A DNA stretch of 64,000 bases from Myotis daubentonii (lineage: Eukaryota; Chordata; Mammalia; Chiroptera; Vespertilionidae): positions 152,704,282 to 152,768,281 of the forward strand of contig NC_081840.1 of NCBI RefSeq assembly GCF_963259705.1. The letters run 5' to 3'. The position numbers were made by a program, and so were the translations under genes. Within the stretch, counting starts at the first letter, position 1, and every line of letters starts with the position of its first letter. Positions 32,937 to 45,735 of the stretch are shown one piece after another. A model generated the notes under the pieces. That model was not told the origin of the DNA. It did no database searches and was given only the letters and a program-made list of their open reading frames with translations.

Positions 32937-33119
32937 ACCTAAATGATTTGGCAGGGCAATAGGGAAGGTGGTGTGGAGCGGCCAGAGACTTCTTAGATGT
33001 CTGTCATTCCTAAGATCCATTAGAAGTTATACACAAAGTAACCTACATATTCTGAACTTGCCCAATTTTATATTTTGTATAACCAGATTCAAATGTCTGC
33101 CCTGGTTTTTTTTAACTCC

Positions 33120-33390
33120 ATTCTCATTCATCAAAATACACCTTGTGCTTCCTCCTAATGAATTCTCTCTGCCCTGCCCTACTTCTCGATTTCTCCCTTC
33201 TTTCCCTAACAAACTCCCCGCCTCCCTTCACACCCAGACTCAGTGCATCTGGTCTCCTGGCCCACATGAGCAGCTCACTGTGCCGTGTCTGCATCCATGT
33301 GCCATTGGGCACACCACTTGTCCTGCAAGCAACTCCTCAAGTAAATTGCTAGCTTCTCAAGGACTTGGGCTGAGCTTATACATTTTAATA
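33120..33390 (+). mobile_element. Possible L2 fragment
   Basis: CT-rich sequence with 'tctgccctgccctacttctc' and a later 'agcttctcaaggacttggg' in the order of the L2 3' region. The 182-codon frame 32968-33516 crosses this and is not a gene. Confidence 0.35.
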
Positions 33391-35189
33391 ACTCAACGTG
33401 CCGAAGAAGGGGTTGACAAGCTTCAGATTGATTTATTGATTCAGAGGTGGCTTTTAGAGTCAAAGTTACTAAGGATTAGAACCCTGGAAGATTGTGTCAC
33501 AGAATTGGAGACATGAAAAGGACTTTGGTGATCATGAGGCACTCCATTCCATTTTGAGTGTGGGGCCAATCTGCGCATTCAAGATTGGTTTGGGTAGTGG
33601 AGATAAATTCCTGGCCCTTCTTTCTTTTGATTGCCTTTTTTAGTTATTTTCTATTTCTCTACTTTCTCATGTTTGCTGGAGGTTGAAGGGAATAGGCCAG
33701 TGTATAACACACCAACTTGGACTTTAAACTTAAATTTCAGTCTTCACATGCGCCCCTTAATGAAAGTATAAAAACATAAGCTATGCAGACATGAAATAGA
33801 AGTCAATTCACACATAGGATGCCGTGGCTGTACAATCTACAATTCCTAGATTTCTCATGGAATTAACGTGTTTGATTCATTTGTGATAGGAAATAAAGTG
33901 GCAAAGATACTGGTGAATTTAGGAGATGCACACCAGGTATAGGAGTGGGGATCATTCCTGACTTTCTCACTCTTTTGCCATCTTCCTTGTCCTCTGGTTT
34001 CTATTTGTGTCTACTGTCGTTTTCATCAATCGCCTGTCCTCTACGACAATAAATAAAATAAAGCCATCTGCAATGCAACTTTCTAGGAATCTGTCATCTC
34101 TTTGGTCATGTTTCTCCTCAACATGACAGATTAGAGGACTTGGAAATATGCTGAGGGGCATTCTGTCTGAGCCCAAGTACCCAGTCTGTCCAGGTTTCCC
34201 TGCCGCTCTTTCTCCACCACCACATGGCATCTCTCCCTACTCCCTAGCCACCACCTCCTACTCTTGGTACTCACTTCTACTTGGCCCTTATCATACTGTA
34301 TTTTTAATATTACATTATCATATTCTATATAACATATGTTAACATGTAATTACCATATAAATCCATCTCCTTCAGTAAACAGTGGTCACTTTTCTAGCTC
34401 CCACACATGCTTGCAGCATGAGCCCCTGGGTGAGGATGAATTAGTTAACGTTTGAGTTTACCCCTCCTCTCTATGAGGTACATGTCTGGAATTGACAAGT
34501 CCAGACTAATATGACACTCATTTAAAATCGTATTTTTAAAATAAGTTGTCAGTAGTCAGCCTGTTGGAAGAAAACAAAGTGAATTGTGCAGGGCCATGCA
34601 TCATGAAGTACCAACCATTTCTGTTTCCAAACACTCTTGGCTACAGGTTGGGATTCCAATCAGTTGTGTGTGGCAAGTACATGTACCTTCTCTGACAGTG
34701 CTCTGCAGAGTGGCCAGCACCTACCACTATACTTGTTAAGAATGCACCGGGTGCTAAATCTGACATCTCTGTAAGGTGTCACAGAGCTTAGAGTAGATAG
34801 AGCAGATGGGAATTGGCCATAATGAGGAGAGAACCTGCTGCCCTCCCAGCACTCATGAGCAATGCCAACAGATTGATCACCTTCCTAAATCCTCATGACC
34901 CTTTGTTCCTGTTGGCCTCCAGGCCTGGGAAGACCAGCAGTCAAGTGAGGGCCCTTGTTTGTCCCTCTATGAATGGCCTGCTGTCACCTTCTGGAGGACG
35001 TCTGGAGGTGCTGCTGACCCTCCCACAGGGCTGTCCTTGGAGAGCACTGGGATTAGGGGGCGGAAGGGGTGGGAGTAAACATATCAGGAAATCCCATTCT
35101 CAGAGCCTTCCTTCTGCTTTTCCTCAGGTGCATGGGGGATAGACGAACTTCACACCTACATCATGAAGGACCAGCAGGGCCACACAGTG
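33391..35189. other. Unassigned sequence, no gene
   Basis: About 1.8 kb with no element I can name and no plausible exon. Confidence 0.4.
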
Positions 35190-35400
35190 CACTGTGATAA
35201 CTGAGTTTAAATCCTCACGCGCTGCGTAGCCCTGTGATTAATTGTGTTCTGTCGACGTTAGGCTGCGTTATGATCAGCGGCTTGCTGCTCAGCACTTGCG
35301 AGGCTGTTAATTACTGTTGTGTGGCTCTCAGGAGTGTTTTCAAAACATTTAAAGCTTCTGCCACCATGTTGGCTTCCTAAACCACCATTCTACATAAGAA
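35190..35400. other. Candidate conserved non-coding element
   Basis: Non-repetitive, with GTGATTAATTGTG, GGCTGCGTTATGATCAGC and GCTGTTAATTACTG, and with retained CpGs (TCACGCGCTGCG, GTCGACG). CpG retention in otherwise CpG-poor DNA hints at function. Confidence 0.38.
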
Positions 35401-36097
35401 AGACACACTGATATTTTCACACATGGAGGAGATAATTTAAAAACAGCCTCTTCTTCCCAAGCTGTTGCCGACAGAAATGTATTTCTCACACTGCACCAGG
35501 TGTCAAGGGTGACTGCCAGCTGCCCTGGACGCTAGGTCCATTCCACACACAGTGGAACAGGGGCTGTGGGAGTGAGTCAGATGGAAAGGAGTGGATTTAA
35601 ATCCTGGGCTGCCTCAGCGTGGGTCTCCTCATGTTTAATCAAACACTGATCACTAGCCTTCGGTGGATTCAGAAAGACTTTCCTGTGAGTCTGCTCTCTC
35701 CTGTGCATGATAGAGGATGTGGAGCCCCAATACTCCCTGGGGTCTCATTCCCACCCGACACTGGTGCCACTCCTAAGTCACTGCTGCCTGGTCATTGTTT
35801 ACCTTTCAGGTGCCACATTGTATTTCTGGAGACTGGGCTTTAATTCTAGGTCAGTCTGTGCTTCTTTGTTTCACGCAAGCTGTGGCACATAGCTGGAATT
35901 TTATATTGTTTCCTGGGGAACTCGGAGACTCAGATTACTACAAAGTACAAGAGAAAAAGGCAGAGCCCACATGTTCTCAAGGCTTCACTATGAACCAAGT
36001 TGAAGCTGATCATTGCAATGGGACCTTCCCTCCTGAGAAAACATCATCAGAACTGACTTGAGCAATTTACAAGTGCTTTCTCTCAAATATTCTTAAA
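35401..36097. other. Unassigned sequence, no gene
   Basis: No named repeat; overlapping short frames only. Confidence 0.4.
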
Positions 36098-36118
36098 CTA
36101 GTGGCCTGGTGCACAAAA

Positions 36119-36165
<47 letters not shown>

Positions 36166-36644
36166 GTTCCTCAGCCCAGCCTGCACCCTCTCCAATCTGG
36201 GACCCTCTCGCAATCTGGGATTGCTGGCTCCTAACTGCTCACCTCCTTGCCTGCCTGATTGCCCCTATCCACTCTGCCTGCCAGCCTGCTCGCTCCCAAC
36301 TGCCCCCACCCCGTTGGCCTTCTTGCCCCCAACTGCCCTCCCTGCTGGCCTGATCACCCCAAACTTCCTCTCCCCGCCAGCCTGATTGCCCCAACTGCCC
36401 CCCTGCCAGCCTGCTCATCCCCAAATGCCCCCCCCACTGCTGGCCTGCTTGCCTCCAAATGCTCCCCCTGTCAGCCTCCCCTCCTGGCCTGATCACCCCT
36501 AACTGCCTTCCCCAACTGCCCTCCCCTGTTGGCCTGATCGCCCCTAACCACCTCTGCCTCGGCCCCACCACCATGGCTTTGTCTGGAAGGACGTCCGGAA
36601 GGTCTCCCAGTCTAATTAGCATATTACCCTTTTATTAATATAGA
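36098..36644 (-). mobile_element. HeliBat-type Helitron with C-rich array (H8)
   Basis: On the minus strand it begins TCTATATTAATAAAAGGG and ends CTAG (36101-36098). One arm of the 3' hairpin, GTGCACAAAATTTGTG, passes into a (TG)n tract. The middle (36225-36560) is a C-rich array with CTGGCCTGATCGCCCC units, related to H6. Confidence 0.9.
36119..36163. repeat. (TG)n inside the Helitron hairpin
   Basis: About 21 TG units start exactly where the second hairpin arm TTGTGCAC should lie. Confidence 0.95.
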
Positions 36645-37759
36645 TGATGTGAAGAGTCCACAAGGAACATGGTTTTTAATAGTCCACAGGTTTTGTTTTT
36701 TATTTTTTTGATCTTTGCAGTTATTTGATTCCCCTTTTACTTTTTGTTTACATAGGAAAATTAAGTTCCTGTCCTCAACTCCCCAGCCTCCCTGTCAGCA
36801 ACGGCCTAGAACACAGGGCTTCTATCCCCATTTTGGAACTCTTCCCATGCAGTTTTACATTTTCTAAAACAAAAACAACAAAATAAACAAGCACAAAAAA
36901 CCCCACATTATTTTTAAAACAATTGTGGGTCTAGTCCTTTAGGATTGATAGTAACCTCTTCATTATGATGTTCAGATGTCCACACACATAGACTAATTTA
37001 TTTTCTCCAACAGGGTCTCCTCTGCCCACTCAGTCCCATCCCATCAGGTCCCATTTCTCCCACGAGCCGCCACACATGTCTGGGTATTTCTATTTCTGTT
37101 TCCCTCCTGCCAGTCCACTTGTTCCCGGACCCTTCAGGAGACCCCATTCACCCCCACTTCCTTTAAAAGCTTCCCCAAACTCTTCTGTCCCAAATTTCTG
37201 TCTCTTTTCTGAACCCCTCTGGGCTTGTGATCTGAGAAACATAATTGGTACAAAACAACAGCACACAGTTTTGTTCTTCTCAGTGACTTCATTGGGAGAG
37301 ACTGGAAACATGCCAGGTTGTGTCCCTCCACTTGCTGGAAATCTCAAGAAAACACATAGAGGAGCTGCTGTCCATGGGACGCGACCTGGTGCTGTTCCAG
37401 CCCCCACTCTGAGGATTCCCCGGGGTGAGCACAGCAGCCTCGCTCATGGCCCTCAGTGACTACCAAACAAAAATGCCCTCAAATAAAGTAAATTTTATGA
37501 AGAGGAGAGGGTGGGGTATGAGAGAGACATTGAGGTGAGACAGAGAAAAAGGAACCAAGGAGAGAGGGGCTGACTTAATTCATTCATTCAACATCCATCC
37601 CTTGTGTCAAAGCTCTGTAGCTCTCCATGTTTAGTGGTTTGGCACTTTGCCTCTCAGGGTTACCTAGCCATGGACTGGCTAGGGTTCCAGGCCATTTATA
37701 CAAGATGACCAATCACTAGATAGTTTGGCTTTAAGTGTTTCAAGCCAGAAATAGAAACT
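36645..37759. other. Unassigned sequence, no gene
   Basis: Includes a frame of 127 codons (37076-37459) with no domain. Nothing else identified. Confidence 0.4.
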
Positions 37760-37910
37760 TATTTCTTCCCACATTTAACAAATATTCATGAAGGGCCACT
37801 CTAGGTCTGTGAATAAGACAGACAAGGTCACTGCCTTCATAAGGGTCACATTCTGGTGATGGCAGGATAACACACAAATTCTATATTTTATGTAATAAGT
37901 GCTCTAAAGA
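37760..37910 (-). mobile_element. L2 LINE 3' fragment
   Basis: 'aacaaatattcatgaagggc', 'gaataagacagacaaggtca', 'ctgccttcataagggtcaca', 'ttctggtgatggcaggataa' is the L2 3' end in reverse. Confidence 0.75.
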
Positions 37911-38077
37911 TGTAACAGAACATACAGGTGTGGGGCAAACGGACACATGACTTTGCTAGAATATTATTCACTGTGGTATCCATGTGTTTTTGGAAAGAGA
38001 GAGTAGAAAAGCATTTTACACTGAACATTCATTAAAACTCAACTCTCAATCTGAATAATTGGATATTGTACATTTAA

Positions 38078-38290
38078 AAAATATATATTTTTATTCATTT
38101 CAGAGAGGAAGGGAGAGGGAGAGAGAGATAGAAACATCAATGATGAGAGAGAATCATCGGTCGGCTGCCTCCTACATGCTCCCCACTGGGAACTGAGCCT
38201 GCAACAAAGGTATGTGCCCCGACCAGGAATTGAACCATGACCTCCCGATTCATAGGTTGATGCTCAACCACTGAGCCACGCCAGTTGGGC
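38078..38290 (-). mobile_element. Ves-type SINE
   Basis: On the minus strand it starts GCCCAACTGGCGTGGCTCAG with box B GGTTCAATTCC. Target duplications are ggatattgtacatttaa (38061-38077) and ggatcttgtacattttt (38291-38307). Confidence 0.95.
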
Positions 38291-38629
38291 GGATCTTGTA
38301 CATTTTTAATCAGAAGGAGTGGCCTCAGTCTTTATCCCAAATAGATTCAACTATCTGCATCTTATTTGCTGACAGCCACTCTGAGCTGGGTGGTGAAGGC
38401 GGAGTTTGCTCCCTCTTGTGTCCTGAAGCTGTGGTTTTACGCAGCAGAATGGTGCCGCCATGAGGCACCTGTCAGTCCATATTTCCAGGCTGTTATGGTA
38501 AAATTCATGTGCATTATAGATTTCTGATTTACAGAAACACAAGAGAAATGCGTATATCTCTGCAGAGACAGCTGCCCATTCTAAAACATGGCAAGATAAT
38601 GGCTTGTGAACCAATTCACCACCCAGGAA

Positions 38630-38720
38630 TTCCAAAGAACAAGAAGAAACTAAGATTTGTGAGGCACTTAACAATTGACCAAAGAGTTTCACTGTGAGCT
38701 TCACATCAGGCTGTGAAATG
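38630..38720 (-). mobile_element. Possible MIR fragment
   Basis: 'atttgtgaggcacttaacaa' and 'tcactgtgagcttcacatca' weakly match MIR in reverse. Confidence 0.3.
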
Positions 38721-38774
38721 TCCTCCATTTCTGCCCCCACTCCATTCTTTTCTTTCTCTGTCCCATGTTGCCTA

Positions 38775-38870
38775 TTGAGAACCCATGATCACCAGGCACT
38801 GAGATAGAACCTGGGGGTAGAGAAGGGCAGGTTCCCGCCTCCAATGCACCTACCAATAAGCTGCTCTTAC
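38775..38870 (-). mobile_element. L2-like fragment
   Basis: 'caccaggcactgagatagaa', 'ctgggggtagagaagggcag' follows the reversed L2 tail. Confidence 0.45.
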
Positions 38871-39698
38871 TACTACTGTCAGGTCACATTCTAGTGGCCA
38901 ACCAGGCCTGGACCCAGAGCCAGCTGGTCTTATTCCAAAGTCACGTAATCTTTCCGGTGCACCGTGTTGGAATGCAGTGAAATATGCTTACCGCAGAACT
39001 ATGGTGAGGAGTGGGGCAAAGCTAGGCTGGGAGGATGGATGAATGGATAGATAGGTAGATAGATAAGATTATAAAGGTAATTTGGTTATTTGATGTCTTT
39101 TCAATGTATATTTTGAATAAGGTATGGCACTGCATGAAGATACAGGTAAACAAATAGTTTTCATTCTACTCTGGCTACAACATCTAAGAAAATGTGATTC
39201 TACTTGTATGCCTTTATTAAGGGGAATGCTTTATTTTTAATGGTGATTTTGCAAAAGCAATTATAAGAAGTTAATCAGATTATTATAGTTATTTTGGAAG
39301 TATATTGGGCCACAGAAATTCTAAATAACAATTATTCTCTCCTTTAAAATGATCACCTTCTTCTTCTGAAACTGCTACCAAAAGGTGTCTAGGATCTTGG
39401 AGAGGAGCTCTCGCATGTGGTATCTCAGAGAAAAGTATCTATTCTTGTCAGGGGTAGGACTGAAATACATTTTAATAAAAGGCGATTGATTTTCAAAGTT
39501 GTACATATTAGAAACTTAATTGTACTTAGCTAACATCTAAGCTGCTCCTGGGGTCATAAAGGAATCTACACTGGATGATAGCTTATCATTATATTAAACA
39601 TGAAGAAAGGCAGCATAGAGCTTTCCAATCGCTTAAACATGCACACAGCCACACAAGCATATACATGTATGTGTCTGCGCACTCACAGATACACACAT

Positions 39699-39742
<44 letters not shown>

Positions 39743-40441
39743 GGGCTGGCTCAGAGCCCTAGACTTGTGATCACACACATGCCCGTATGATTGGTCCTAA
39801 GAAGGGGCTGTAGGGCTGAATTTTAGCTCTTGCCCCTGGAGACAAGTGTCACTGCCACCAAGTCTGATGGGAGTCGGTGGCAAATAACTGACCTCGAAAC
39901 CGGGAATTCAAGGATGGACAGTAAATCCTCTGTATCTCTCGGACGCACCCACACTGCAGACGGACCCTCTCCTACTCTCCTGCAGGACCCTTCGAGTGGC
40001 ATTTTAATGAACAGAACACCGCACAGACTAGTAGTCACCAAACCCAGGTTCCCCTGGATGCTCACTCTGGGTTAGCCTGATGTACCCCTGGCACTGCACA
40101 GTGTGGAGTGCTTTCCAAAATATTTTCACAGAGCGTTTTCTCACTTGACCCTCCTACTTGGCACCTAGGATGGACTGACCATCAGGAAGGCTGGGCAGGC
40201 TGTGTGGCTCTCCTGGGTTGTGCTGTGTCAGCCCTGGGACTGGAGGTGAGGCGTGTAATTCTGGCCAGCACCTCTGTGTGTCCATTGCTCCTCTAGCACA
40301 ATTGAGACCTAAAGCCAGAGGGTGTCCTTTGTCAGGTCACACCATCTGTTAAGAGCCTCGTGGGCATTGTCCTGGAGCAGCTCTGAGGGGGCTCTTTGCC
40401 AGCCTAAGTCAGCAAGACCTCTGTGTGCTTCCTCACTTCTC
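38871..40441. other. Unassigned sequence with a CA repeat, no gene
   Basis: Contains a short (GATA)n near 39045-39065 and the CA tract at 39701-39740. No exon seen. Confidence 0.4.
39701..39740. repeat. (CA)n microsatellite
   Basis: Twenty perfect CA units, preceded by an imperfect CA-rich stretch. Confidence 0.97.
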
Positions 40442-41203
40442 TGCCGGGAGCCGGTCCATCCTTGCTGTTTCAAGGGACCTGGCATATATGGCATACGGTT
40501 CTTAATATGTTTGCTCACCTTCTTGGCGCTGTGTTTTAACCAAAGTCACCTCTCCGAGAAAGGTTGAATCCCCAGGTAGGGATTTTCCCCTGAAGTTAGG
40601 GAGGGAATAAAACCCCTCAACTAAGTGCCAGGCGGGTAATTAATCCCTTTAACTATGAACAATCATGCTTAAACTACATAATCTTTTCCCCCTGGAATGG
40701 AGATAAGAAACGCCCTAACCTTTGTAATAGAGATTGATAGGATTGAATCAACTGGTATAAATACAGTTGTAACAAGACAGAACTCAGAATCTAGAGACAG
40801 AGACAGAACTCAGAACACAGAACCAGACAGCAAGAGACAGAACTTCAGACACAGAACTGAGAACACAGGGCTTGGAAGACAGGACCAAGAGAGACAGAGC
40901 CTAGGCACAGAACCTACACAGAACGTTCTCTACAGACAGAAGAACTTCGCTGGCGAGAGCATGCTGGAGGATCCTGGACAGGGACTGGAGGCAAAGCCTG
41001 GTGAGAGAGCATGGCAGGGGATCCTGGACTGAACCTGACTACAGAAATTGGCAAGAGAACCTGACTAGAACCTGGCTATTGAACCTGGCTAGAGGAACCT
41101 GGCTATGATGATCACCCGAAGGCTGCCTCCGTGTCATTCCTTCTTCGCCGACTCCGTCCACACCTTTGGGGACCCCTGGACCTGCTGGGGTTGGACCCCG
41201 GCA
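40442..41203 (+). mobile_element. Solo LTR of a class II (ERVK/IAP-like) endogenous retrovirus
   Basis: The 762-bp element starts TGCCGGG and ends CCCGGCA, so it has 7-bp inverted ends and the canonical TG...CA. The 6-bp target duplication cttctc is perfect (40436-40441 and 41204-41209), which is the class II size. A TATAAATA box lies at 40756-40763, followed by a CAGAACTCAGA-rich repeat region. No gag, pol or env sequence adjoins it, so it probably formed by LTR-LTR recombination. Orientation is taken from the TATA box. The intact duplication suggests a recent event. The family within bat ERVs was not identified. Confidence 0.93.
40756..40763 (+). promoter_or_regulatory. TATA box of the solo LTR
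   Basis: GGTATAAATACAG lies 315 bp into the LTR, a position consistent with the U3/R boundary. Transcription from it is inferred. Confidence 0.6.
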
Positions 41204-41209
41204 CTTCTC

Positions 41210-42019
41210 CGCACATCTGCACATTCCCTACCACCCGAGGCTCCATCGGGCTCTGAGCATGTTTGCATGTGGACGCCGCTGCTTCCTGTGCCACCGTGAT
41301 GGGTGTCATGACTGGCTTCCCTCCTGCTCCCTCCTCACTCCCTGTCCCTCCATCACCACCAAGCATGTCCTCTTGAGGGTGTGTCCCCTCCCTCAACACC
41401 AGTCTTGATGGACACACATGTGGCCAGGCCTGCCCTGGAATCAGATTCCAAATGACCAATCACTTGAGCAGGAACTGCTCTCAACACATGGCTTTACATT
41501 TTAACCCAATTGGGACAAAATTCAACTTCAGCACGTTCTATTTTGAAATCAGCACATCGATACAACCACATTAGAAAAGCGGGTTTGTAAAATAAAAAGC
41601 AACAAAACAGGGTTACTCTTCTGAAATTCTCTGTGTCCCCAGTCTAATGTAGGCAGGTCACGAAAGCGGTCTCGTACACCTGCTTATTCTCAACCCTGAT
41701 CCTTTAGCAAAATGGACTGTCCAGTTACCAAGATCAGACACAGACAATGGACAGCCCACTGAGCCTGACCAGAAAGGGTCTTCCTTCTGGTCGATGCCCT
41801 CCTACTCTGGAAGGACTTCCTTTCTTCTCAAGGTTGCAGGTTGGAATCCCACCAGGCGTAAAAGGTGATTGGAGCTACATTTCTGCACTTGCTTTATGTA
41901 CTTATAATTTAATACATCACCCAAAATTCCTTTAAGAGCTTTCAAAGCAACCGTATATTTGTACAATTTTTCCAGTTGATACACTGTAAAGAAGTATATG
42001 TGTGTGTGATAAAAATACT
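41210..42019. other. Unassigned sequence, no gene
   Basis: No named repeat or exon. The first 250 bp are GC-rich. Confidence 0.4.
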
Positions 42020-42420
42020 TTAATTGAATTCATTTCATGACCAGAAACAACCAATACCGGTAAATTGAAAGCAATAGAAATGTGCAAATATTCATTAATA
42101 ACCCGCCTTTAACTAGCTCTAATAAGCTTTGCATGAAAACCAGTAGTTACTTTCCAAACAAACACTTCTTAATTTTTCTGGTCTATTTTCATTCTAGTCA
42201 ATTCACCGTCACAGCTGGATGCAGCTAAGCAAACCCATCTTTATTTATAGAAGCCGATTTTCATTGAAACCCTTTAAGGCGGGTGTAAACTTAAACATTT
42301 CTCTGGGACCCAATGCATATGAACAAAAATAAGTGTAGTTGTGAAACTGAAAAGATCATAATGTGCACTGCAAGAGTTTATGGAGTTTTACATTTATCTT
42401 ATTCTAATGCCTTAGGGCAT
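42020..42420. other. Candidate conserved non-coding block
   Basis: Non-repetitive AT-rich sequence with TAATAACCCGCC, TCTAATAAGC, CAATTCACCGTCACAG and CCCTTTAAGGCGGGTG. It looks like gene-desert enhancer DNA; conservation was not measured. Confidence 0.35.
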
Positions 42421-43562
42421 GTATCATCCCTGGCTGTTAAGGTTTAAAAATATACATAATCTTAATAGGTTATCTCAAGAAGGTTCATTTCCATTCATTA
42501 TTTAAACCACTTCTCAGGGAGAAATGCTCACATGTGAATTCATTCACTAAGAGATTTTGGAAGCCATCTGTGTGGAAAATGCCGGGGAGGGTATACTCGG
42601 CATTGCCCGGGCCTGTGACCTATTTAGGACGTGGCACATGTATATCATAGATTACTCACAAAAACACCTGAAGGATTCTCATCGGAGAGAGTGGTGAGCC
42701 TTTAGGTCACGTCACCTCAAGTGAACCAAAAGCCCTTATGTCAAATTTGCTCTTGGAGAGGACCCAACCTAAAAGGGTCCAACTCAGATGTTGCTACTTA
42801 CAGTTTGGTAAAAATCTCCCAGTAAAAAATTTTCATATGTGTCCACTCTAATGCACTCCCACACCAGGCAATGCTCTCTCTCAGAATACCCTCACAAGGA
42901 GTTCAAAGCTCTCCCACTGCCTGCAAGCCTGGTGATTCCGGCCCCTTTTATCTCCCCTAACATTTCCCTCAAAACCAGCTCTGGCTTTTCCTGAACCCCT
43001 GATTGTTCTCATCGCTGGATCATCAATTATTTGTGTTGGTGTCCAGACAACACCATGTACCCAGAGGCCTCTCCTCCAGCAACTAAAACCACCAAGAACC
43101 TTGTGAAGAAGTCTGAAGTGGGTAAAACCCGCGAGCAAAGGCTGTGGAATGATGCAGAAATAGCTGTGATGGAGCCCAGGCATGGGGTGTCAGGCGCCTT
43201 CCTCTGAGGACTTCCCGATATGTATCTGGATCACTGTGGCTCCTGCCTTGAATGTAACATTATATTAGTTATATCAGGTAATGGATTTACACATAAATAA
43301 GGTGAGAAGTAGATCATCAGAAGCATGGGAGGAGGTGGACCCAGGAGGAAGAGTCGCAGCGAGGCTGAGGGAAACACTGAAAGAGAAATGGGTGGCAGCT
43401 GACTCAGTTGCTTAGGAAGCACAAAGGAAAACGGTGCCTGTTACACACCAACAGTTGCCAGAGATGTCACAGTCAGCACACGGATAAATGTAAATATAAG
43501 GCTGGTAAGAAAACTTCAAAGAAACAATACTTGAACTGTTCAACTTGAGTATATATTATTTG
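42421..43562. other. Unassigned sequence, no gene
   Basis: No recognised element. The 100-codon minus-strand frame at 43183-42881 has no domain. Confidence 0.4.
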
Positions 43563-43577
43563 AAAATAATTTCCAAC

Positions 43578-43781
43578 TGCCTGGCTGGTGTAGCTCAGTG
43601 GTTGAGTGTCAACCTATGAACCAGGAGGTCATGGATCAATTCCCATTCAGGGCACATGCCTGGTTTGCGGGCTCGGTCCCTGGTGGGAGGTGTGCAGGGG
43701 GCAGCTGATCAATGATTGTCTCTCATCATTGATGTTTCTATCTCTCTCTTCCTCTCTGAAATCAATAAAAATAAAAAGTAA
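43578..43781 (+). mobile_element. Ves-type SINE
   Basis: The head TGCCTGGCTGGTGTAGCTCA is followed by the box B region, here GGATCAATTCC, and an A-rich tail. Perfect 15-bp target duplications aaaataatttccaac lie at 43563-43577 and 43782-43796. Confidence 0.96.
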
Positions 43782-43909
43782 AAAATAATTTCCAACCAAC
43801 AATTTTGTCACTTTTGTCTAACTTTTAGCACTTAAAAGAATAAGCCTTTTTTTTTCCTAAAAAGAAGAATGTTGTTTTGACTCCATGCCCTTTCATCACT
43901 GAAAAGATG

Positions 43910-44123
43910 TTTTGTTTTTTTCTTAATCCTCACACAAGGATATGTTGATTGATTTTTTTTTTTGAGAGAGAGAGAGAGAGGGGAAGGGAGAGAGAGCGTT
44001 TCACCAGTGTGAGAGAGGAACAAACAAACCCACAACCTAGGTATGTGGCCTGACTGGGAATTGAACCCACAACCTTTCAGTATAGGATGGCACTCCAACC
44101 AACTAAGCCACACTGGCCAGGGC
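43910..44123 (-). mobile_element. Ves-type SINE
   Basis: On the minus strand it starts GCCCTGGCCAGTGTGGCTTA with GGTTCAATTCC box B. Target duplications tgaaaagatg and tgaaaagctg flank it. The tail carries a short (AG)n. Confidence 0.93.
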
Positions 44124-45559
44124 TGAAAAGCTGCTGCTTTAAATATCCCGGGAAGTTGCTCCCAACATGACAGCAGAAGAGGGGTGCTGATGAGCAAGCT
44201 ATTTCATTGGAAAATGTTGAGCTCCTTTACAAACGGCTTTCCACAGAAACCATCAGACACTACCAGTGATGACGGCAACCCTGTCTCCATGGAACCCTTC
44301 AAATTCTGTGTCTCGCCAATTTGGGGGCAGAGATGAATGAGTAGAACTTATACCAACTGTACTGATACTTGCATTGATAATCTCAAGTGTCGTTTTTAAA
44401 GAGAGCCCTCCCTTGATGAGCGCTATAATTGCACCGTGCCTCCTAAATCTTGATTACTGGTGAAACATGCCCGTCTAACGAAACCTAATACACTCTCAAA
44501 AAGCAAATATGCTTTTCTCTAGTAGATGGAGAAGAGTTTTTCTTAAATAATTACTCTCAATGTAGAGCTTTCAATACTTTTACATAATGAACTTATTCAT
44601 TCCTTGATTCTAAAAAGTAAAGCAGAATCTATGGTAGAGTGTAATAAAAAATATTACGATAACTTTGTGTTTCCTGTCCTGATAAGGTTGCTATCCCATC
44701 CCTGGAACACGGATATCATTGAAAATTGGGGTCATTCTTGAATTACGGTTTCATATGATGATGTGTTAACAGTCACTCTCAGTAATTCGCCTCCTTTCTG
44801 CGTTGGCACCATATCAGTGGAGGTTGATTGCACAAGGAGAAGGTCTAGTGCTCCAGGACGCTTCCTGATGCGCTGCTGCTGTTTCTCCAAAGATATTTGT
44901 ATTCTAGGTGCCAGATGGAAACAGAGAAATTAAAGCAGCAATTTCTTTCCTTTGAAAGAAAACCAGCAAATGTTTTCTGTGAGTAGGGAGGGTTGGCGCT
45001 TCCTCCCCCAGTGATGGAGCCTGGGTGGTTCATGGGGAGACGGGTGTTGGACGACCCTGGAGGAAACTTTAGAAAATGCAAGGTTCCCTTCGGCTCTCAC
45101 CAGCTGCCATTACCTTTCTTTAATTACCCTGTCAAATTCAGCACCCAGTATAAATGAAGCAACTTTTAATCATTCCAGGAGAGACCGGGGGACAGATATG
45201 GATATTACACCTCAATATATGGAAATGGCCAGGAAACATCATTAACTTTTGAATTAACAATGAGCCTTGATTGTTTGAGAACAGGTGACATATTTCTCCA
45301 TTTAGGGTTTGGGACAAGAAGTTAATTTAAATGCCAAAAGTACATATATTTGAGTAACATGATGTCAAATAAATCTTTGAGCATTAATATAAAAATGGCA
45401 TTTACAGAAGCTGTCATAAATGTAGCTTAAGGCATGCTTTCTTAAACAGTTTTACTCAACTGAGACCTGCTACGGCTTCAGTCCACTGTTCCAGTTTCAC
45501 TGGTATTTTTTCTCAAGGCAATTATAGTAAAGGATATATATATATATATATATGTATAA
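44124..45559. other. Non-repetitive; candidate conserved parts at 44320-44560 and 45080-45350
   Basis: Motif-rich AT sequences include GCGCTATAATTGCACCG and TAATCTCAAGTGTCG (44380-44440), then TTTAATTACCCTGTC, GACATTTTAATCATTCC-like and ATTAACAATGAGCC (45115-45270). No repeat signature and no open frame. Texture alone suggests conserved elements. Confidence 0.37.
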
Positions 45560-45735
45560 TTTCAAGTTAACATTTACTGAGCATGGGCTATGGGACGAAC
45601 ATTGCTCTTTGTGCCTTAGGTGTACTGTATAGTTTCTTACAACCACTCCATGAGGTAGATCATTCCATTACCATCATTTTCCAGGTGAGGAATGAGACTT
45701 TGGATTAAAACCTTTTCTGAGGGCGCACACCTAAT
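45560..45735 (-). mobile_element. MIR SINE fragment
   Basis: 'aacatttactgagcatgggc', 'cttacaaccactccatgagg', 'taccatcattttccaggtga' is MIR in reverse from its 3' end. Confidence 0.85.

Noticed and set aside
32968..33516. 182-codon frame
   Set aside because: It covers L2-like sequence next to a hAT element, and no known domain is visible.
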